A DNA stretch of 10,196 bases from Desulfobacteraceae bacterium (GTDB lineage Bacteria > Desulfobacterota > Desulfobacteria > Desulfobacterales > Desulfobacteraceae). Position 1 is the first letter of the stretch. Each line of letters begins with the position of its first letter. The stretch is from contig PIVQ01000207.1 of NCBI GenBank assembly GCA_003354055.1, positions 1 to 10,196 on the forward strand. The letters run 5' to 3'. Of this stretch, positions 1 through 7,589 are shown piece by piece. The notes beneath the pieces are model-generated. The model had not been told where the DNA came from. It saw only the letters and a program-made list of their open reading frames with translations, and searched no databases. Position numbers and translations under genes: made by a program.

Positions 1-24
1 CCAATACTTATTCAGGAGATTTAA

Positions 25-1047
25 ATGTCATCTGAAAACCTTGCATATGTAAACTGGCGAGAGATGATCAAGCCGGAAAAGCTTGATGTTACCACAACTT
101 CAACATACGGCAAGTTCGTGTGTGAGCCCCTTGAAAGAGGATATGGAATCACCATTGGTAACTCACTGCGGCGGATCATTCTATCATCCATATACGGTGC
201 TGCCATAGTATCTGTCAAATTCGATGATGCACTTCACGAATACAGTGTTATCTCCGATGTCAGGGAAGATGTATCTGAAATCATCCTTAACCTGAAAGAT
301 CTTAAACTTTCTGTGGATGACATTGAAGACAAGATTCTTACATTAAACATTACCGGCGAAGCAGATGTGACCGGCGCTGACATTGTCAGCCCGGACGGGA
401 AAGTTGAAATTCTGAACCCGGAACAGCACATTGCAACCGTGAATAAAAACGGTGTTCTGAACGCGGTTATGGTTGTAAAAAATGGTAAAGGCTACGCGCT
501 GTCATCTGCGAACAAAGATGACGACGCCCCCATCGGTACCATTCCCATTGACTCGGTTTTTTCACCAATCAAACGGGTAAAATATGTGGTTGGGACCTCA
601 CGAATCGGGCAAAAAACCGATTATGACAAGCTTACCCTGGAAGTCTGGACAGATGGCAGTGTTACACCTGATGATTCAGTTGCCTACGGGGCAAAGATTC
701 TAAAAGAACAGATGAATCCCTTCATCAATTTTGATGAAGAGCTTGAACCCGATGATGTGGAAATCAGAAGCGAAGACGGAGACAAAGGGTTTAACGAGAA
801 CATCTACAGATCTGTGGATGAACTTGAACTCTCTGTCAGAAGTTCCAATTGTCTGAAGAATGCTAGAATCCACACCATTTATCAACTGGTACAGAAAACC
901 GACAGCGAAATGCTCAAGACAAAGAATTTCGGTAGAAAGTCACTCAATGAAATTAAAGAAGTACTGAGTACAATGGATCTTTCTCTGGGTATGGACCTCG
1001 AAGGATTTGAACCGCCGGAAGAAGAGAACATTCAGGAAGGAGAATAA
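25..1047 (+). CDS. rpoA: DNA-directed RNA polymerase subunit alpha
   Basis: This is the alpha subunit of RNA polymerase; its dimer scaffolds beta/beta' assembly, and its C-terminal domain contacts UP elements and activators. The 340-aa length is normal for the family. The N-terminal domain (about residues 10-235) carries the hallmark stretch [20 protein letters not shown] and later [12 protein letters not shown]. An acidic linker follows, then the alpha-CTD (about 262-325) with the helix-hairpin-helix segment around [14 protein letters not shown] and [13 protein letters not shown]. The ATG at 25 follows an AGGAG ribosome binding site at 14-18. rplQ begins 5 bases after the stop, and its ribosome binding site overlaps the end of rpoA, so the two are co-transcribed, as is usual at the end of the alpha operon. 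Identity is certain from conserved motifs; the genus is not. Confidence 0.98.
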   Translation: MSSENLAYVNWREMIKPEKLDVTTTSTYGKFVCEPLERGYGITIGNSLRRIILSSIYGAAIVSVKFDDALHEYSVISDVREDVSEIILNLKDLKLSVDDIEDKILTLNITGEADVTGADIVSPDGKVEILNPEQHIATVNKNGVLNAVMVVKNGKGYALSSANKDDDAPIGTIPIDSVFSPIKRVKYVVGTSRIGQKTDYDKLTLEVWTDGSVTPDDSVAYGAKILKEQMNPFINFDEELEPDDVEIRSEDGDKGFNENIYRSVDELELSVRSSNCLKNARIHTIYQLVQKTDSEMLKTKNFGRKSLNEIKEVLSTMDLSLGMDLEGFEPPEEENIQEGE

Positions 1048-1052
1048 ATACC

Positions 1053-1409
1053 ATGAAGCATAGAAAAACCGTACTAAAACTGAACAGGACCTCTGCCCAC
1101 AGAAAGGCGATGTTTAGAAACATGGTAACTTCTCTGTTCAAACACAGCAGCATCAAAACCACCGAAGCCAAAGCAAAGGGCTTAAGAAAAATTGCCGACA
1201 AGATGGTTACCCTTGCTAAAAGAGGCGACCTTCACGCAAGACGTCAGGCTCTGGCAGTAATCCGGGAAAAAGATGTTGTTCACACCCTCTTTGAAGAGGT
1301 ATCAGAGAAGTTTAATTCAAGACAGGGTGGATATACGAGAATCACCAAGCTTGGACCCCGGAAGGGCGATGTTGCTCCCATGGTTCAAATTGAGTTGATT
1401 TTTGATTAA
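1053..1409 (+). CDS. rplQ: 50S ribosomal protein L17
   Basis: This is ribosomal protein L17 (bL17), a component of the large subunit that sits near the polypeptide exit tunnel. The 118-aa protein is basic and begins with the family signature [20 protein letters not shown], followed by the conserved [20 protein letters not shown] segment. The C-terminus has the usual [15 protein letters not shown] stretch, ending MVQIELIF. The AAGGAG at 1037-1042, inside the last codons of rpoA, is its ribosome binding site. It is the last gene of the operon, since a strong intrinsic terminator follows within 30 bases. Confidence 0.98.
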   Translation: MKHRKTVLKLNRTSAHRKAMFRNMVTSLFKHSSIKTTEAKAKGLRKIADKMVTLAKRGDLHARRQALAVIREKDVVHTLFEEVSEKFNSRQGGYTRITKLGPRKGDVAPMVQIELIFD

Positions 1410-1433
1410 AAGCAAAGCTTGAATCAAAACTAT

Positions 1434-1471
1434 AAGGCCCTGGCAAGTGTATCTTGCCAGGGCTTTTTTTT
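1434..1471 (+). terminator. Intrinsic terminator after rplQ
   Basis: A perfect 11-bp stem (GCCCTGGCAAG at 1437-1447 with CTTGCCAGGGC at 1453-1463) encloses a 5-base loop and runs directly into eight T at 1464-1471. This is a classic rho-independent terminator that closes the rpoA-rplQ operon, before the convergent kinase gene on the other strand. Confidence 0.95.
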
Positions 1472-1490
1472 GTCTATAGTGTAAGCCTTA

Positions 1491-1630
1491 GGAATCGTAA
1501 CAATATAACTTGATCTAAATACCCTGAAGGGCAGAAACTTGTTTCCAAAACCCCTTAAACGGGTATTTTTACAAAAGACCCCAACTGGGTATTTTGAAAA
1601 CAAAAGATCAAGTAATTTTGGAGCCGATCC
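1491..1630 (-). repeat. R1 repeat element, copy 1 (140-bp variant)
   Basis: This is the long variant of a short inverted-repeat element found three times in the window. Read on the minus strand it starts GGATCGGCTCC, directly after the TAA stop of the hybrid kinase, and ends CGATTCC followed by TAA (TTA at 1488-1490 on plus). Its first about 47 bases match copies 2 and 3 almost exactly. The last about 30 bases match with a few changes. The centre is about 41 bases longer and carries extra copies of an AATACCC/GGGTATT motif. The two ends are imperfect inverted repeats of each other sharing AAAAT and ACTTGATC. There is no coding capacity. It resembles a MITE (non-autonomous transposon remnant); the family is not recognised. 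Confidence 0.85.
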
Positions 1631-4363
1631 TTAGCTGTCCAGTGTAGCCCGGATTACCCCCAACAGCTCCTGGTTCTGCAATGGTTTTTGCAGGTATTTT
1701 TTAATTCCGATTTTTTTGGCCTCTTTTTTTGAAATATTTTCACTGTAGCCGGTACAGAGGATTACAGGCAGATCTTTACGCCGGCTGATAATAGCGTTTG
1801 CCAAGGCAACGCCTGTCATCAGGGGCATTGTCATATCCGTTATCACCAGATCGAATTTGTCTCTGTCTAAGTTGAATGCCTCCAGGGCCATCTCACCGTT
1901 TTCATAGCAACAGACCGTATAGCCGAAGCTTTCCAGCAGCTCCATGGTGAATTCTCTGATATCAGCTTCATCATCCACCACCATTATGGTCTCGGTTCCT
2001 CCCTCAAGCTCTGCGACTACCTGCTTTGACGGGCGCACAGGTTTTTTGTCCGCCACGCAAGGCAGGTAAATATAAAAGCAGGAACCGATAGCAGGTTTGC
2101 TTTCCACATGAATTAAACCACTGTGCTCATCCACGATGGCATGGACCAATGCCAGGCCGAAACCGGTGCCCCGTCCAATCTCTTTCGTGGTGAAATAGGG
2201 GTCAAAGGCTTTTTTAAGTGTCGATTTATCCATGCCGTGACCTGTGTCCTTAACCACAAGCCTTAAATACGGACCGGGTTGAGCATAATCTTCTTGGGTT
2301 TGGTCATGAGGGATGTCCGGTACGGTATCAAGACAAACCGTCAGGGTTCCGCCTTTTTTAATCATTGAGTGGTAGGCATTGGTACACAGGTTCATAATAA
2401 CCTGATGCATCTGTGTGGGATCGGCACTGACCATATCCCTGGTATTGATCTGGGTCTTTATTGCTATGGTCGTGGGGATGGAGGATCTCAATAATTTAAG
2501 CGCCTCTTTTACCACCAGGTGAAATTTTAGGGAGTGTTTTTTGTACTCTGTCTGGCGGCTGAAGGTCAGGATTTGTTGAATAAGACCTGATGCCCGCTGG
2601 GCGCCTTTTACAATCTGTGAAAGATGTTTTTTGGCTTTTTCAGGGGAGTCCAATGTCATTTCAGCCAATTGGGTATACCCGAAAATACTGGATAAAATAT
2701 TGTTGAAATCATGGGCAATACCGCCGGCAAGGGTACCGATTGCCTCCATTTTCTGGGACTTTTCAAGTTGAACGGCAAGTCTTCTTCGTTCCTGTTCTCC
2801 CTGCTTGAATTCAGTTATATCCCGGCCTTCGGTGACGATGAATTCCACTTGCTTTGAATTGTTCAGAATGGGTTTCACCGACATATCTATATCCCGGACA
2901 TTTCCGTTACCGTTCATATGTGTGGTTTCAAGGCGGACAAGTTCTCCCTCAAGTGCCTTTTGAATGGCCTCTTTGATCTGTTCTTGGCAGCTTATGTCAT
3001 GCTGCCACCAAGGCGTTTCCCAATAGGGCTGATACAAGACGTCAGCCTCGGAGCAGCCGGCAAATCTCAGTGCGCTTTTATTTACCTCTTCAAGAATACC
3101 GTAGGGAGACAGGATAAAGGTAAATTGAAATGACTGATTAAATAGGCCCCTGAGTTTGAGTTCGTTTTCCACAAGCGCCGCCTGGGTTTCAACAGTTTTC
3201 TGGACTTCACGGTTCAATTGCTCGTGGTATCCTTCAAGGCGGTCCATAAAGGCATTAAAATGGAGCCCCAATGTGCCAAGTTCATCCTTACCAGTGTATG
3301 CCATGCGGACACTATAGTCTCCTTTACCGCTGGCTCCTAAAGTTTCGGTGAGCTGTTCTAAGGGACGGGTAACCGATTTTGACAAAAGATAGGTCAGTGC
3401 TGCAAAGGCCATGAGAAAAATTAAAAGATCAACGATAAGAAGGGATCCAAAACTGGCAAGCGGTGCAAACACCTCTTCAACATAACTTGTTGCACCGATG
3501 ATCCATTTATATTCAGGCAGATGCCTAAATATAACGCTTTTTTCTCTTGTGGTGTTCTCATTGGGATTTTGCCAGAGATAATTGAACTTCCCATTTTTTT
3601 GTAAAAGTATCTTTTGAATAACCATGGAAAATTCTTCAGGGATGTTCAAGAGATTTTTACCCTGAAAATTCGGATGAATAAGGGCATTGCCTTTTTCATC
3701 AATTATAAAGGCATACCCACTTTTACCTGATTTATAAGATAGAACTGAATTTGTAAATTCGTTGATGTCCACAAGATATGAAAATTCGTCCCGGTAGGTA
3801 GACACTGAAATAATCCAGTCCAGGGGTTTATAATAGACCATGAACAAGGCTTTGGGACGTCTTTCAGGTTCCCCTGGATTTTGCCAGTCATATTCCAGGT
3901 AACCGTCTTTCACCCTCATCTGCTCCTGAATAAAGGCAAACTGGGATATGTTGGTGCCTTTAACCCGGTCGTTGGGATGGATAATGACATCCCCTTTGGA
4001 GTTCATGCAGTAAATATATCCGCTTATACCGATGGACTGGTTGAGAAAAATCTCTTCAACAAGTTGGATGGCCTCTTCACGCGTCAGCAGACCGGATCTG
4101 TGCTTGCTGTAGTAGTATTCGGCAATTTCAAAGTTTTTTTCCGCAATGGCCTGGAGTCGATTTTTAATGGTAATATCGGCAGTTGTCTGGATCAGGTCGG
4201 CAAGGGAATCGGAACTCTGCTGTAATTCTTTCTCGATATTGGTCTCTAATATCTTTTCAACTTGAAAATAAATAAAGATATTTGAAACGATAATCAGGGG
4301 GATAAATACCAAAAGGAAGGAGAGAAGCAGCCTGTTTCTGAATTTGAGATTTTTAATTTGCAT
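1631..4363 (-). CDS. Membrane-bound hybrid sensor histidine kinase (Cache-Cache-HAMP-PAS-HisKA-HATPase-REC)
   Basis: This is a 910-aa hybrid sensor kinase of the inner membrane. TM1 is at about residues 11-33 and TM2 at about 303-326. The roughly 270-residue extracytoplasmic sensor between them holds two Cache_2-like units with repeated signatures: GYIYCMNSKGDVIIHP near 115-130 and GYAFIIDEKGNALIHP near 216-231, each followed by a WQNP motif. HAMP covers about 327-380, with a coiled coil, then PAS at about 402-520. The HisKA box is GGIAHDFNN with phospho-acceptor His551. The ATPase has an N box (Asn658/Asn662), DTGHGM at 706-711 and GTGFGLAL at 732-739. The C-terminal receiver has Asp797-798, phospho-Asp843, Thr871 and Lys893, so all catalytic residues are present. 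The ligand is unknown; Cache domains often bind small organic acids, amines or amino acids. The frame stays open upstream to a TTG at 4453, but that lies inside a repeat, so the ATG at 4363 just before TM1 is preferred. Its ribosome binding site is weak. No partner gene is adjacent. Confidence 0.92.
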   Translation of the reverse strand: MQIKNLKFRNRLLLSFLLVFIPLIIVSNIFIYFQVEKILETNIEKELQQSSDSLADLIQTTADITIKNRLQAIAEKNFEIAEYYYSKHRSGLLTREEAIQLVEEIFLNQSIGISGYIYCMNSKGDVIIHPNDRVKGTNISQFAFIQEQMRVKDGYLEYDWQNPGEPERRPKALFMVYYKPLDWIISVSTYRDEFSYLVDINEFTNSVLSYKSGKSGYAFIIDEKGNALIHPNFQGKNLLNIPEEFSMVIQKILLQKNGKFNYLWQNPNENTTREKSVIFRHLPEYKWIIGATSYVEEVFAPLASFGSLLIVDLLIFLMAFAALTYLLSKSVTRPLEQLTETLGASGKGDYSVRMAYTGKDELGTLGLHFNAFMDRLEGYHEQLNREVQKTVETQAALVENELKLRGLFNQSFQFTFILSPYGILEEVNKSALRFAGCSEADVLYQPYWETPWWQHDISCQEQIKEAIQKALEGELVRLETTHMNGNGNVRDIDMSVKPILNNSKQVEFIVTEGRDITEFKQGEQERRRLAVQLEKSQKMEAIGTLAGGIAHDFNNILSSIFGYTQLAEMTLDSPEKAKKHLSQIVKGAQRASGLIQQILTFSRQTEYKKHSLKFHLVVKEALKLLRSSIPTTIAIKTQINTRDMVSADPTQMHQVIMNLCTNAYHSMIKKGGTLTVCLDTVPDIPHDQTQEDYAQPGPYLRLVVKDTGHGMDKSTLKKAFDPYFTTKEIGRGTGFGLALVHAIVDEHSGLIHVESKPAIGSCFYIYLPCVADKKPVRPSKQVVAELEGGTETIMVVDDEADIREFTMELLESFGYTVCCYENGEMALEAFNLDRDKFDLVITDMTMPLMTGVALANAIISRRKDLPVILCTGYSENISKKEAKKIGIKKYLQKPLQNQELLGVIRATLDS

Positions 4364-4416
4364 ATACCCGGTCAAGTTCCCCAAATGGTCCTTTCCTACA
4401 GGGCGTTGGATGTTAA

Positions 4417-4515
4417 GGATCGGCTCCAAAATTACTTGATCTTTTGTTTTCAAAATACCCAGTCTTTTAAGGGCTTTTGGAAATAATTTAGATTAAGTTA
4501 TTTTGTAACGATTCC
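4417..4515 (+). repeat. R1 repeat element, copy 2 (99 bp)
   Basis: Bounded by TAA at 4414-4416 and TAA at 4516-4518. It is the same length as copy 3 (7590-7688) and differs from it at only two positions by eye. The ends GGATCGGCTCC and CGATTCC are imperfect inverted repeats extending about 25 bases inward to GATC (about 19 of 25 positions match). Inside, CAAAATACCC can pair with GGGCTTTTGG, so the whole element can fold. It lies upstream of the hybrid kinase and is inverted relative to copy 1, so the kinase gene is bracketed by opposed copies. Any promoter of the kinase must sit inside it, beyond it, or in the about 50 bases between it and the ATG. Confidence 0.88.
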
Positions 4516-4618
4516 TAATCTGGTTATAATTTTTTTCGTGCCTGAAGACTACTATAACAATCGCCATTAGAAAAGCGAAAAATCGTCCGGACTTCCCAGA
4601 GCTAAGAAATGCATTAAA

Positions 4619-4690
4619 GGTTTACCCGGTGGTTTACCCATTGGTTCACCCAACGGTTTACCCAGCGGTTCACCTATAAGTTCATCTGGA
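4619..4690. repeat. 12-bp tandem repeat, about six units, at the 3' end of the diguanylate cyclase gene
   Basis: Consecutive 12-mers on the plus strand read GGTTTACCCGGT, GGTTTACCCATT, GGTTCACCCAAC, GGTTTACCCAGC, GGTTCACCTATA and the decayed AGTTCATCTGGA. The sixth overlaps the last codons and TGA stop of the minus-strand diguanylate cyclase. Because the period is 12, one minus-strand frame reads as a four-residue repeat (GEPL GKPL GEPM GKPP GKP) with no stop. That frame is +1 relative to the cyclase and runs on to a TAA at 4567-4569. The rest of the 4364-4681 gap holds R1 copy 2 and a T-rich stretch at 4529-4536; I see no gene there. Confidence 0.85.
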
Positions 4691-5704
4691 AACTTTCTTT
4701 TTTTTCGCCTTATAAAGCAATTGATCGGCAACTTTTATAAGGGTTTTGGGATCTGAAACATCCGGATCCTTAACATTGGAAACCCCGTGGCTCATCCTGA
4801 TGATAAACCTGTCCTTTTTCACGGTCAAGGGATTGGCATCCAGGTGGGCTTTAACCCGTTTGATATATTTTTCTGCCTGGGCTTTGTCTGTCGATGGCAG
4901 AATTACTACAAATTCATCACCGGCAAATCTTGCCACGATATCCGAATCACGTTTCAGGTGGGTCAGGGTGTCTGCAGCCAGGCACAGGGCTTTGTCGCCT
5001 GCATCGTGGCCTGCAGTATCGTTGATGTTTTTAAAGGCGTCAAGATCAAGAAAGATCAGGCTGAGATCAGTCTTATACCGTTTGGCACGCTGGAACTCCC
5101 GGTCGAGGACTCGCTCCATCACCCCACGGTTGAGCAGACCTGTCAGGGGATCATGAAAGGCCATGTATTTTAACTGCTCGTGGGCGGTTACATTGGATAG
5201 ACAGAGGGAAACCTTGATAGCCAATTGTTCAAGCAGGCAGGTGTCAATGCCCGGTTCAAATCTATGGGTATCCGGATCTGCCTGATTGATGCTGCCCACG
5301 ATTCTTCCGTCCAGGGTAATGGGGGCAACGGCAACGGAGCCGATATCATAATCCGAAATTTCAGGCACAAGGGCCTTGTATACATCCAGTTGATAATTTG
5401 CCAGCAGCGGTGTGCACTTGTTCTGGATAATGGAAAGAAAGGTTTGTCTGGGCACAAATACAATTGATGCCTTAAGCTTTTCCGACTCCTGGCTGCTTCT
5501 AAGTTGCTGGGCAAGCTGGCTATCCTCTATCATGGATATCCATATATAAGGGATGGAAAACCTCTCTGAAATTTCACGTAGCAGGCGCTCGAAAAAATCA
5601 TTGAAATTGAGAATGGAGAGAATGCTGATTTCTATTTCATTGAACTTATTTGCAATCTCTTCATTTTTTTTCAGTCGATCTATCAGTGCCTTTGGGATTT
5701 CCAT
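4682..5704 (-). CDS. Diguanylate cyclase with N-terminal GAF/DUF484-like sensor
   Basis: A soluble 340-aa protein predicted to make cyclic di-GMP from two GTP. Residues about 20-170 form a GAF- or DUF484-like sensory domain (see DYDIGSVAVAPITLDGRIVG at about 118-137). A short helix leads into the GGDEF domain at about 175-335, which opens with the standard HDPLTGLLNR. It has the metal-binding DLDAFKNIND (Asp220), GHDAGD and an active-site loop AGDEF at 261-265 in place of GGDEF. The inhibitory I-site RxxD is present as RDSD at 252-255, exactly five residues before the loop. The first Gly to Ala change occurs in some working cyclases, so activity is likely but unproven. The ATG at 5704 has an AGGA about 8 bases upstream. 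The gene ends in a run of eight A on the coding strand (4698-4705), shortly before the TGA. It is divergent from the eut locus and may simply be a neighbour. Confidence 0.9.
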   Translation of the reverse strand: MEIPKALIDRLKKNEEIANKFNEIEISILSILNFNDFFERLLREISERFSIPYIWISMIEDSQLAQQLRSSQESEKLKASIVFVPRQTFLSIIQNKCTPLLANYQLDVYKALVPEISDYDIGSVAVAPITLDGRIVGSINQADPDTHRFEPGIDTCLLEQLAIKVSLCLSNVTAHEQLKYMAFHDPLTGLLNRGVMERVLDREFQRAKRYKTDLSLIFLDLDAFKNINDTAGHDAGDKALCLAADTLTHLKRDSDIVARFAGDEFVVILPSTDKAQAEKYIKRVKAHLDANPLTVKKDRFIIRMSHGVSNVKDPDVSDPKTLIKVADQLLYKAKKKKVSR

Positions 5705-5947
5705 AGTTCAGTCCTGAGTTACCCGTTGAATTTTCCAGTCTTTTTAAAATTCTCCTCCCCTCATTTAATGGGCATTGACCATAAAGTCAAATATATTTCA
5801 CAATGTCAGGTGAGGATTTATTTTCTTTAAAGGAAAAAATGTCCTATTCATCGGCAATTTTTATGGCTCAGAATCAGGACGAAAAAAAGACTTGCCCTTG
5901 TCTGTTGTTTATGATAGCTCACTTGTCTAACAATTAGATTTAGATGG
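5705..5947. other. Divergent intergenic region between cyclase and eut leader; no gene seen
   Basis: This AT-rich stretch must hold the start sites of the minus-strand cyclase and the plus-strand permease leader. I see no open frame with a credible start. I cannot assign a convincing -35/-10 pair: a TATGAT at 5910-5915 is the nearest -10-like hexamer to the leader, but it has no matching -35 at the normal distance. No sigma-54 (GG-N10-GC) site was found. Confidence 0.4.
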
Positions 5948-5995
5948 TACTGCTGCACAACGGGGTGCGGTAATAGCAAACAACGAGGCTTGCTG
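5948..5995 (+). promoter_or_regulatory. ANTAR (EutV) RNA-binding site: paired AxxGxx hairpins
   Basis: Two adjacent RNA hairpins precede the permease gene. Hairpin 1 pairs TGCTGCAC (5951-5958) with GTGCGGTA (5965-5972), including two G-U pairs, around the six-base loop AACGGG. A possible extension reaches 5948/5975. Hairpin 2 pairs AGCAAAC (5975-5981) with GCTTGCT (5988-5994), with one A-C mismatch, around the loop AACGAG. Both loops have A at position 1 and G at position 4, the rule known for EutV and other ANTAR antiterminators, and only two or three bases separate the core stems. The 3' arm of hairpin 2 is the 5' arm of the following terminator, so the two folds exclude each other. EutV, encoded 2.4 kb downstream, is the expected ligand. 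The structure is seen in the sequence; binding is inferred. Confidence 0.85.
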
Positions 5996-6034
5996 ACAAA
6001 TGGGTATTTACCATTTGCTGCGAGCTTTTTTTTT
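5988..6034 (+). terminator. Conditional intrinsic terminator in the permease leader
   Basis: GCTTGC (5988-5993) pairs with GCGAGC (6020-6025) with one G-U pair. After a small internal loop, CAAATGG (5997-6003) pairs with CCATTTG (6011-6017) around a 7-base loop. Nine T follow at once (6026-6034). It lies about 80 bases before the permease ATG and would stop transcription unless hairpin 2 of the ANTAR site captures 5988-5994. This is the attenuation switch expected for EutVW control: off without ethanolamine, read through when EutV is phosphorylated. The 6035-6116 remainder of the leader contains only the ribosome binding site. Confidence 0.88.
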
Positions 6035-6116
6035 GGGCCGCTCCCAAGCCATGGGATGATACCAGGGGCTGTGGACATGGGGTCAACCAAAATTACATTT
6101 ATCGTAAGGAGTTATT

Positions 6117-7589
6117 ATGGCAGGTCAGCAGGATGATTATTTTGAACAGCGGGAGCTGAAAAAAGGGGCGGCCGGTTGGGTCCTTTTATCGTTTTTGGGA
6201 GTCGCCTATGTAATCTCAGGTGATTTTGCAGGGTGGAACTTCGGTATTGCCAAGGCGGGGTGGGGCGGGCTTCTCATTGCCACATTCCTCATGGCCATCA
6301 TGTACACCTCCATGGTGTTGTCAGAGGCTGAGTTATCAACCATCGTGCCGTCTGCCGGCGGCGGATACGGGTTTGCCAGACGGGCCTTTGGTCCCCTGGG
6401 CGGCTATATGACCGGTGTTGGAATCTTATTTGAATATTGTATTGCTCCGGCAGCCATTGCCGTGTTTATCAGCGGATATTGCGGGTCGCTTTTCGGGCCG
6501 GGCGGATCCCTGATTGCCTATGTGCCCGAAGGGATGCAGAGTTTGGCCATGGTTTTGCTTGGTGGTACCTGGGCAACCAAACTGCTCTTTTATGTGGGTT
6601 TTGTCGGCGTGCATCTTTACGGAGTAGGTGAGGCGCTTACCCTGTGTATGATTATCACTGTTATTGCCGTGATTGCCCTGGTGGCGTTTATTGTTGCCAT
6701 GATTCCCCATTTTAACATGGCCAACCTCTTTGACATTGCGCCCAACCCTGCTGTGTCCGGCGCCACAACATTTTTACCCCACGGCTGGATGGGAGTCTGG
6801 GCTGCCCTTCCCTTTGGTATGTGGTTTTTTCTCGGGGTGGAGGGAATTCCCCTGGCGGCCGAAGAATGTGAAAATCCCACAAAAGATATGCCCCGGGCTA
6901 TTATTGCATCCATGACCACTCTGTTGATTTTCGCTGCGCTCATTCTCTTTTTCGGACCTGCCGGTTCTTCTGCCATGCTGATCCAGGATGCGGCAGATCC
7001 CCTGATCGGTGCCATCCAGTCTCCCAATGCTTACGGCGGACCGACTTTTGTTAGCCGTTTGATCAACGTGGTGGGGTTAGCAGGGCTCGTGGCCAGCTTC
7101 TTCTCCCTTATTTACGGGGCTTCCCGCCAGTTTTTTGCCCTATCCAGGGCCGGATATCTGCCGACTTTCCTGTCTTTGACCGGTAAACGCAAAACTCCCT
7201 ATGTTGCGCTCTGGGCCATCGGCCTTATCGGCTTTGTTCTTTCGCTGGTGGTTGACGGTGATAGTCTCCTGGTTGTGGCTGTTTTTGGTGCATCCATCTC
7301 TTACATCCTCATGACCGCATCTCATTTTGCTCTCAGAGTCAAGGAACCGGATCTTCACCGCCCCTATAAAACACCTGGGGGAAAGTTTACATCAGGAATT
7401 TCCGTAATTCTGGGATGTTTCGCCTTTGTGGCCTGTTTTCTGGCAAATGCCGAGGTTACCTGCTATGCAGCTGTACTTTATGCGGCCTTTATCCTTTACT
7501 TCTGGTTTTACAGTCGTCACCATCTGATCGCCAAGGCGCCTGAAGAGGAGTTTGCAGCCATTGCATCTGCAGAGGAAAAACTGAACTAA
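6117..7589 (+). CDS. eat: Ethanolamine permease (APC superfamily)
   Basis: A 490-aa inner-membrane transporter with about 12 hydrophobic segments, of the amino acid/polyamine/organocation superfamily and closest in style to the Eat ethanolamine permeases. Family features include an N-terminal GWVLLSFLGVAYVISGDFAG with GWNFGIAKAG, the PSAGGGYGFARRAFGPLGGY stretch at about residue 80, LGVEGIPLAAEECENPTKDMPRA at about 240, and the cytoplasmic loop GASRQFFALSRAGYLP at about 335. The AAGGAG at 6106-6111, five bases before the ATG, is a strong ribosome binding site. Expression is probably controlled by the ANTAR leader upstream. The TAA stop is also the first triplet of R1 copy 3. Ethanolamine is the most likely substrate given eutS, eutV and eutW downstream; a related amine is possible. 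Confidence 0.9.
   Translation: MAGQQDDYFEQRELKKGAAGWVLLSFLGVAYVISGDFAGWNFGIAKAGWGGLLIATFLMAIMYTSMVLSEAELSTIVPSAGGGYGFARRAFGPLGGYMTGVGILFEYCIAPAAIAVFISGYCGSLFGPGGSLIAYVPEGMQSLAMVLLGGTWATKLLFYVGFVGVHLYGVGEALTLCMIITVIAVIALVAFIVAMIPHFNMANLFDIAPNPAVSGATTFLPHGWMGVWAALPFGMWFFLGVEGIPLAAEECENPTKDMPRAIIASMTTLLIFAALILFFGPAGSSAMLIQDAADPLIGAIQSPNAYGGPTFVSRLINVVGLAGLVASFFSLIYGASRQFFALSRAGYLPTFLSLTGKRKTPYVALWAIGLIGFVLSLVVDGDSLLVVAVFGASISYILMTASHFALRVKEPDLHRPYKTPGGKFTSGISVILGCFAFVACFLANAEVTCYAAVLYAAFILYFWFYSRHHLIAKAPEEEFAAIASAEEKLN

Noticed and set aside
4454..4530. Start of the hybrid kinase at the TTG at 4453
   Set aside because: The first codons would be repeat sequence, TTG is a weak start, and an ATG lies immediately before the first membrane segment at 4363.
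4529..4545. T-run as a terminator for the cyclase or kinase
   Set aside because: No stable stem precedes the T-run on either strand.
4619..4690. CRISPR array
   Set aside because: Units are 12 bp and contiguous with no unique spacers; it is a simple tandem repeat.
6617..7027. 136-aa minus-strand open frame inside the permease gene
   Set aside because: It is a shadow of the GC-rich third positions of the permease; no start signal and no recognisable motif.
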